A stretch of 64,000 nt of DNA, from contig CM046299.1 in NCBI GenBank assembly GCA_025267735.1, positions 24,950,468-25,014,467 on the forward strand. Reading direction: 5' to 3'. Below are positions 57,103 through 64,000 of this stretch, piece after piece; position 1 is the first letter of the stretch, and every line of letters starts with the position of its first letter. Position numbers and translations under genes: made by a program. The DNA comes from Mactra quadrangularis (Eukaryota; Mollusca; Bivalvia; Venerida; Mactridae). The notes under the pieces were generated by a model. It ran no database searches, was not told the origin of the DNA, and was given only the letters and a program-made list of their open reading frames with translations.

Positions 57103-60100
57103 CTGAAAATAGCATGAAAATAATGTTAGAAAACTACTGAAAAAAGTAGGTAATTGCAAACACATATATTGAACTATTTTAGAAATGCAACACCAGGTCA
57201 AAATTTTAAGAAATATTTAGATATGTTCAGTTTTGAATACCACATGGTTTCATCAAATATAACTCAATGAAGAAAGCATTCTAGATAAGAATTATTTATG
57301 TTATGATAGGATCACCTGTAATGGTAACATAGCAATTTTAATATTAAGAGAAAGAGTAGTCCCAAATTGTGCTATCTAAATTATCAATTTATGGTGCTTT
57401 CTCAAATAGAAATTGCTTCTAAGAAATTTAAACCCAAATGTTTGGTGATCAAATACTGTTATGAGCAAAAGTTTAAATCAAGAAAGTATAAAAAACCCTG
57501 GGTCTATACCGCTGTTGGTAACGCACCAGGATTTGGACTCCCCTGTCCCCAAAGGATACAAATTCAAATTCCAGTCTGAGAGGTTATACCCTTCCAATGT
57601 CAATTTTCTTCCATTGATAAGATATATGGAGAGGTTTCCAGCCTTGTAGAAGAGTATGCGAGTACTGGTTACAGACAAAGATACAGGAAAGCTAAGTTAG
57701 GTGCCCAGGACGCCGCAAAATGACAAAAATTGTGTTGATCGTGCATTTAACCCAGTAAAATAGATATAAATAGAAAAATATTAAAAAAAACTTCCATTCC
57801 CTTTTAATAAAGCCAGTTCTAGCAAATGATTAAGTTAAGCTAGGGTGCAAATTAGTCTATTATTCTATATATTGCTAAGAAACATAATAAAGCTACATGC
57901 AAATGTATTTCAAAGAGGGACAATAGTCAGTTATCTTTCCCTTAAAAAAACTAAATTATATTTCAATTGATTTTCATTCAAATCATAGGATTAAAAAAGT
58001 TGACCTTAAAAATAAGGGTAAAATGCAAATAGTCCAACATATTGGAACTAACCATTTGAAGAGTATGCCATGCAATAGGAAGTAACTGACTTATGTCCCT
58101 TATCTCACATGTTACATACTTAAGAGATGATTTTGCCAGTGTACCAAACCTCCTTGCCATCTTCAATAAATTTGTGTTTAACTCTCTTTTGAACAAGGAA
58201 ACCTACTTGTTTATCTCTCATTTGATGTTAATCAAGAGTGAAAGCATGACTTAAAAGTTTCTTCACATTTATGGTAAGCTCTTCAATGGTTAATGGAATG
58301 CGTTTGTTATTTACTACTTTTGTGAAATTATACACTGAGGGGTCTTTAGTTTTTTGGTTTAAAATTTCCTTTCTAAAGCGAAGTTGTGCTTTTAAGGCAG
58401 CTATCTTTGAACTTTTAGTTTATATGTCTCTAATGACTTATCAACTGTGTCATGTGTTTGCCAAAGTCCATAGTAAATTATTTCTTGAGTATTAAGTTAT
58501 TGCTGTTTAAGTTTCCTTGCTTCAGCTGCGTCTTTCTCCTGTCTAAGTTTTTCAATTTCAAACGCCTTTGTTCTCTAATTATATCTTGCCTTTCTTTGAA
58601 TTTCTTTCTTATTCTTGTAACATCTTTTCTACTTTGTTCCGTAATACGTCTTGTTTCGTTTTGGCTTTTACCATCAAGCCATGTACTGGTTTTGTGCAAA
58701 GAAAACATAATGTAAACTTCTGATGCTAGGGTACTATTGTAAGGTTTGAAGCGAATTGGTCATAGTACGCAAAAACTCTCTCACAGTGTTTGTTATGTTT
58801 CTCTACACTTTCAGTGTCCTGTATGTCCTCTTCACTGACTTCAGAATATTTTCCTCCAGGAAGGTAATCTTGGAATTTTCTGGATACATATTGACAAATT
58901 GATGGCAAAATTACATTCAATATTGTAAGACAATGTGAATCATATTGACTATCAGCTATCAAAGAATTATACACCGCATCATGTTTCACCTCGCCATTGA
59001 AAGGTGTAATGTTTCCAATCATGAATTCGCCAAGGTTATCACATGCTTCCCTTAATTTCAGCTGTAAGTTCAAGTAATGTTTGTTCATATCTAAAATGTT
59101 ACCTCCTTGTTTTCTAACAGATTCCATAGTGGAGTACTAATGAACTTACAGACTAAACCAAGGGCTTTACACCCTGCAATAAACACGGGTTGCTTCAGAT
59201 CATGAAGAACTGAATTGGTTGGTCTGTTTAATTCATAGTTTTCTAGGAAATTTATCATTTGTTGATGTAAAAGATATACATTGTACCTGTCCAGCATTAT
59301 GAAATAGGATGTTAAATCGGTTTCCTCTGTATGGAACAAGTTTTAGTGTACTAAAGTTGTTATCTTGTAGAAAATTATGTATGAATGTAGTAAACTGAAT
59401 ATGACAGCCCGATTCCTCATCAGCTCCCCTAGCGAAGGCTTTACAACAGGTTCTCACTAAACGAGTAGTTCCTGACTCAGTATTTTCTTAAATGTAGGAT
59501 CATGTATTGGTACAGACGAGTCAATAAAAATGTCTTTTTCCACTTCCAGTAATGACTTGTTACATGTCTCTGCAATGTGGACAATACTGTGAAGGCCACA
59601 AAAAAGTTCATAAGTTTACTAACTGATTCTCTTTGGTTATTGTTTAACTGATAAAAATTATTTACTGTATAAGGAAGAATGCTTTTTCTGTAGTCCTCTA
59701 AAAGTTCATTAAACTTTATTTCAGTGCTAGAACTGTCGGACATAGCTGATCTTATATTTTTTAAAATTTCATTTGATGATTAAGAAAAAGGTCTTCCTTA
59801 GATTTTGATTTCCCTGTATCAGGCAGTGGAATTTTAATAATTTGCTTAAAAAAGCTATGTAGCTGAATTTGTGCTTGTTTTTGATGTACATTTTTCTTTA
59901 AATTTTTGTATTTTTTGTTAATTCTATCAACTGCTGCACTATAGGCCCGTTCGCTCGCCAATGGCAACCCTTTATTAATGACCTTTTCAATAAACCACTT
60001 TACACATTCCTTTTTGCCATCTTTCAGCTTTTCGATTATTGTTTCATTTAAAACTTCATCCATTTTTCAAAATATCACTTTTAAAAGTCATGAGAAGTAA

Positions 60101-61425
60101 GTATGTTTTATCAAATTGTCTATCTCTCAGTTACTATCACTTTTCTACATATTAATTTTTCTGACTGTATTATAACTGTTAGTGTAGTAAGATGTATGTG
60201 AATCTGTAATTAGCAAACAATAAATCTATCTAAGCACTACATGCAAAGTTAATGAAACTACATAGACTAGGGCTGTCATTGAAGATGATTTTGCATCAAT
60301 TTGCATCATGAATAAAACCTGAGTTTTGATTGAAAATTAAATTCAATAACCAGTACAGTGGAAAGTGTTTAAGTATTATGCATTCTTGTCATAGATGTCA
60401 CAAAAGCAAAATACTAAAGTAAATATTTTGTTGTAAATAGATCATACTTATAACCTAATGGCAATTTTCAGTGATAAAATAAGTTAAGAAAATTGACAGC
60501 AAAGTGATATTACCATTTTCAATGACAACCCTTACACAGGAATTAGTACAATTAGTACATGTAATATTCACATGCAATATTAGACACAACAAAATTCAAT
60601 GCATTAACCGAATGATTTGTGTTTCAAATACAATAATTTTATATAAAAAGTTGAGGAAGTAAATTTATTAAGGTTTTGTAAATAGCCAATGAACAATATG
60701 GCCTATTGATACATTTAACAAGAGCATTTCCAAATTTATCAGTAGATGTCACTTGAAGGAATAGTCTGATGAAAAACTACCAAATAATTATAACAGATTT
60801 CTTGGCCCAAAATATGAAGTTTTAATTTTCAGACTTACTTTCAAATTCAAAACTTGTCTACTTTCAAGACACAAATCATTTGGTTCATAGGATTATAAGG
60901 TTAGTTGGTTATAAAGGAAGCAGTAGGTTACATCAAGCAAAACAATGATTAATAAACATGAATATTATGGGTATTATTTGATTACAAGGTTATATTTAAC
61001 AGAAAGAAGCACAATTATCCCTTACAATATGTGAGATACTGTACAATAATGCAAAATCACTAATGGTACAGGCTGCTACAGTCAAGTTAAACGAAGCTTA
61101 TTGTTTTTGTTCAAAAGCACTGTGTGGTATGATATTGATATAGAGTTATCCATTAATTATTCATGCATAGTAGACTTTACATTTCTGCTCTGTATGAACA
61201 GTCTAATATCAGAAAAATGTAATACCACAACAAATATTAATATTTATATTAATATCAAATATAATATTTGAAAAGAAAAATCATACTGGTCTGAGGTAGT
61301 TATCTTAATAATTGTGCTTCTTGACTAACTACTCAGTACTCAAACTTACCACACTAGAAGTTGGGTTATCTTGAATCTTGAATCGCTTGTCAAATCGTCT
61401 TTCTTCCAAAAAACACTGGACTGTT
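56980..61425 (-). CDS. Unidentified gene, last two exons
   Basis: Exons 61425..61350 and 57102..56980 have good GT..AG sites (acceptors GTTTACAG and ATTTTCAG, donor GTAAGT) and join in phase. They give TVQCFLEERRFDKRFKIQDN, PTSSV, then VPGFPKFFNIVYVGEEEQSV, YTYKLIEDNKEGDSEIIPDA and stop. The 65 visible residues are charged and soluble, with an acidic tail and no membrane segment. I do not recognise the family. The first visible exon needs two bases from an upstream exon, which was not found between here and 62970. The 4.2-kb intron holds a SINE, a MITE and a pseudogene. Confidence 0.6.
57495..57755 (+). mobile_element. tRNA-derived SINE, degraded copy
   Basis: This has the same body as 24838..25110 (gaggttatacccttcca, ttccattgataagatat, aggtgcccaggacgccgc) with many changes. 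The A and B boxes are decayed. It lies in the intron of the unidentified gene. Confidence 0.8.
57913..58103. mobile_element. MITE with AGGGACAWWAGTCAGTTA ends
   Basis: The left agggacaatagtcagttatc and right gtaactgacttatgtccct are inverted. It resembles 55852..56220 in its termini but is only about 190 bases. Confidence 0.72.
58228..60063 (-). pseudogene. Frameshifted pseudogene of an uncharacterised multi-copy protein family
   Basis: From 60063 to 58228 at least seven consecutive fragments in all three minus frames form one long protein-like series. First comes MDEVLNETIIEKLKDGKKE, then SERAYSAAVDRINKKYKNLK. Next come LVPYRGNRFNILFHNAG, LHDLKQPVFIAGCKALGL, STPLWNLLEN and YLPGGKYSEVSEEDIQDTES. 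A coiled-coil stretch follows (SQNETRRITEQSRKDVTRI), then IIYYGLWQTHDTVD and LKAQLRFRKEIL. Frameshifts and stops separate the pieces, so no intact product is possible. I recall similar proteins of about 600 residues in many copies in aquatic invertebrates, with unknown function; this was not checked. It sits in an intron of the unidentified gene, on the same strand. It may be a processed copy or the cargo of a mobile element, but no termini were found. Confidence 0.7.
60064..61349. other. Intron sequence, nothing recognised
   Basis: This is AT-rich sequence between the pseudogene and the exon at 61350. No repeat termini, exon or RNA gene was seen. Confidence 0.4.
61350..61425 (-). CDS. Unidentified gene, penultimate exon
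   Basis: Seventy-six bases between GTTTACAG and GTAAGT encode TVQCFLEERRFDKRFKIQDN and PTSSV. It is too short to stand out as a frame; the splice sites and open phase support it. Confidence 0.6.
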
Positions 61426-62970
61426 CTGTAAACAATTACACACTTTGTTCTATACTAGAATAATAAAAATAAATATTTTTCTTGGCTATTTTAGTTATCG
61501 CATTCACTCAACCAGCCCGAAGCCCAGGGCTAGTGAGAATAACTAATTTCATGTCTGACTAGTTGATTGTTTTACATTCTACGATAGTATACATACAAAA
61601 CAGGCAAATGCTAGATAAAATAATGTAAGGCAAAGTCTGTACTTATCTCTGCAATTGATATATTATGTTAATAGATTCACAATGTTTAAGTTAAATTCTA
61701 TCTTCATTGCATATTTTGCCAATATCTATGCTCCCTTTTAAATTATGCGTCACTAACGCAATTAGCACACGTTTGAAATGAATTTATTATACTCACAGAA
61801 ATCCTCTTTGATCAAAGTTGGACTAGCTTCTATATATTATATAGCCATCATCTAAGTCTTATTACAGTTCTGATAACTAAAATGTTAAAATATAAATTTA
61901 AGCATGCTAAAAATGAAATTGAATACCACATTTTCAATCAAGAAGCAACTTGACATACATGCCATATTTATATTTTATAAGCCTTGCCTTGGCTTGGCCC
62001 TTGAATATGACCGTGAGGTTCTATCCCTGCCAGTGGATGGCTGCTGAACAAGAAAATTCACCATGATTGCTAAGTAATAGCTTATTTCAGGAATTTATTC
62101 AATTTCAAACGTATTAATTATTTGATGGCGATGCAGCATCACTCACTCAGTCACTCAGCCTCTGCCCAACCCGGCCCAGGTCAGAAGTCTGGTGTTTAGA
62201 CTTTGAGTTTGAGCATGTCCAGTGATAGAAAACTATGTCTATTCTTTTTATATATCTTATATATCACACCAGTACATGTCTTTAAGGTAAAATATACAAT
62301 ATCAACTAAGTTATTTGCAAGTAATTACTCAATTTCTAGATAGGTCATTAATGCAGTTAATTTCAGATATTTTCGGATAGCGGTAAAATTTTCGTAAAAT
62401 ACAGTTTTCTCAGGAGTTGTAATCACTATATAACGGTAATAATTGATCAAACAATACATAATAATTATATTTAAACTGACAAAAACAAATTCTCTAACCT
62501 TATAGTGTTATTAAATTAGGGTTAAATGAACGCTATTTAGCAGAAGTTTTCGTGATGTTGACGAGTACTCAAGGGAGGTAACTCGTCTACTAAATTTTAC
62601 AGCATGACTGAGGGGGGTATCTTTAAGGGCAAAAAGAACATAGAAAGAAATGTTCAATCATCCTGAGAGTTTGCATGTAAGAAGAACAGACTAGCATCAG
62701 TTGTACAGACAGCGTCCAAAAAGTGACCATGGCATGGTTTGGGTGAATTTAGGTCGTCAAAATAGACAATTTCTAAAATAATATTTGAATGATCCAGTAC
62801 ATTTTTTTAAGTAAATTTGTGATTTTCCCTTAGTGTACCCCTTTGTCTATATGAGTAGTGAGAATTTTGGATTACTTTTGCCTTTTCTCCATATATTACA
62901 TAGAAATATGTTGAAGCATACCAAGTGATGCAAACAATCAAAATGGCCGCCGACTTGTAAAAGTAAGATG
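61426..62970. other. Stretch upstream of the unidentified gene
   Basis: An upstream exon of the unidentified gene should lie here or beyond the window, but none could be supported. The plus-strand aaaatggccgccgacttg at 62940 looks like a start context but reaches a stop after five codons. Confidence 0.35.
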
Positions 62971-63900
62971 CTATGTATAGTTCAACTCTTGATATTGGAA
63001 TTTTATTGTACAAAGGGTTATCAATGTGTCTTTAGGCAAGCTGTTTAATGTTGTTTCTGCCATTATATAAAAATTCTTTAATTTTATGTCATTTTGAGGA
63101 AAAAAACGTGTTTGAATAAGTGTTGTTTTGCAGAGTGGCAGATATGCGGCCGGTCGACTGCACATGCGTTTGTTATCGCTACTCATGTTTGAAAGCCTCT
63201 GTCATTACATGTGTTTCTAGTATTATGCGGAACAACATAGCAACTAGGGGTGTAACAATACGGTAAAAAGCGTATTGCAATACATGAAAGCCGTATTGCA
63301 ATATATTGCGATACATATTGTTCTTTTTGCATACATGCATAGCATGAATTAATGCACGTGCATCGTCTTAATTTGATAAACACTGTACATAGATATTTGT
63401 ATTTTCAAATGATCTACACGTATTATGCTAATGTTTGAATAAGTTAGAAAAAAGGTTTTTAATGGAAATTCTAAGATAATTATTCTCTTACTTTACGAAA
63501 AATAGTTCAAGCCTCAAAACACATTTAAACTGTCTATTCACACAGTTAAATTCCATATTCTGATGAAAACAATCAGTTTGGAACATAACTAGAAAAACCG
63601 GTTCAGAGAAAAACGAACCAGTTCAAAACCGTCAGAAGTCGTATTGCAATATTAACCGATATATCGGTTAACCGTTACACCCCTAATAGCAACCAATTGA
63701 CTTCGATGCTGAGTTTCTTAGTAATCGTTTGAACGTTTAAGTGGACAGGACTTCCATTAAATATTCAGGAGCGTTTCCGACAAAGCAGTTATACATATAT
63801 GTCAATATTTTAAATTCAACTCTTTGTCTACGGGTACCCAGTGTAAATCGAATGAATGATTGGCACAGCAAAACAAAAATGTCATATCGCGCAGAGTAAA
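62971..63900 (-). pseudogene. LINE (non-LTR retrotransposon) C-terminal fragment, interrupted
   Basis: On the minus strand SARYDIFVLLCQ and TRRQRVEFKILTYMYNCF, then GNAPEYLMEVLS, match the segment after the reverse transcriptase domain in CR1/L2/Jockey-like LINEs (RYDHIT...LHWLPVRQR..FKIL..TYK...G.APEYL). The frame continues RLLRNSASKSIG (63720-63690). After the hAT insertion it resumes CYVVPHNTRNTCNDRGF (63240-63190), where the family has VP...T...GDRAF. A last piece, LNSLPKDTLITLCTIKFQY, near 63050 fits the WNSLP..IR....FK end, after about 115 unrelated bases. In-frame stops are present. This is a dead 3' fragment. Confidence 0.72.
63237..63693. mobile_element. hAT-type element with perfect 8-base target duplication
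   Basis: The element 63245..63685 has ends taggggtgtaac and gttacacccctа-type inverted repeats, flanked on both sides by atagcaac (63237..63244 and 63686..63693). Its 441 bases hold no transposase, so it is non-autonomous. It interrupts the LINE fragment. A degraded relative lies at 25755..26170. Confidence 0.9.
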
Positions 63901-64000
63901 TCAAACAATGCATGTTTATTATCAATGACGTAAAAAGAATTTTTAAAGAAGAACTAATATATATCAATAGCATGATGATGACAAAATGAATCTTAAACTT

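Noticed and set aside
62940..62957. Plus-strand gene start aaaATGGCCGCCGACTTG
   Set aside because: The frame stops after five codons and no downstream exon was found.
62971..63186. First exon (MAETTLNSLPKDTL) of the unidentified minus-strand gene
   Set aside because: The stretch fits the C-terminal end of the LINE (WNSLP..IR....FK), lies downstream of other LINE pieces, and has no donor of the needed phase.

Overview
The window is eukaryotic nuclear DNA. It is AT-rich, its genes are split by introns with GT..AG splice sites, and it is crowded with transposable elements, tRNA-derived SINEs and satellites. The repeat style (many short inverted-repeat elements, frequent acatgtac-type words, abundant tRNA-headed SINEs) suggests a marine invertebrate, most likely a bivalve mollusc. 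That assignment is an inference. No bacterial operons, CRISPR arrays or functional RNA genes were seen.

Protein-coding content is small and lies almost wholly on the minus strand. (1) A complete phosphotriesterase-related (PTER) gene has eight coding exons between 27336 and 19185. The exons sum to 1047 bases (348 residues plus stop) with every splice phase matching and all six metal ligands present. (2) The 3' part of an EF-hand calcium-binding protein gene has three exons in 36613..32923. Two 925-base tandem copies of its last exon and 3' flank lie just downstream. (3) The last two exons of an unidentified gene are at 61425..61350 and 57102..56980. Its intron holds a frameshifted pseudogene of an uncharacterised protein family (60063..58228). 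Further relics are a Ulp1-like peptidase/PHD fragment (15737..16108), an internally deleted Tc1 transposase (8471..9193) and the C-terminal end of a LINE polyprotein (62971..63900).

Region by region: 1-5.7 kb holds two related satellites (about 760-base and 90-base units) with a SINE inside the second. 6-14.4 kb holds inverted-repeat elements, including a three-deep nest at 7953..9859. 15.7-19 kb holds the peptidase relic and a 2.76-kb element with 195-base inverted termini and a pentanucleotide array. 19.2-27.3 kb is the PTER gene with repeat-filled introns. 28.9-30.3 kb holds more inverted-repeat elements. 30.3-36.6 kb is the EF-hand gene and its tandem duplication. 36.6-45.3 kb is mostly gene-free. 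45.3-48.6 kb is a GC-rich 330-base satellite of ten units. 49.5-54.3 kb is a cluster of foldback elements and a segmental duplication. 55-64 kb holds further small elements, the unidentified gene, the pseudogene, and a LINE split by a hAT-type insertion.

The genes show no sign of working together. The strongest observations are structural: nested and covarying inverted-repeat elements, a higher-order satellite, and a duplicated terminal exon that has kept its reading frame and splice phase.
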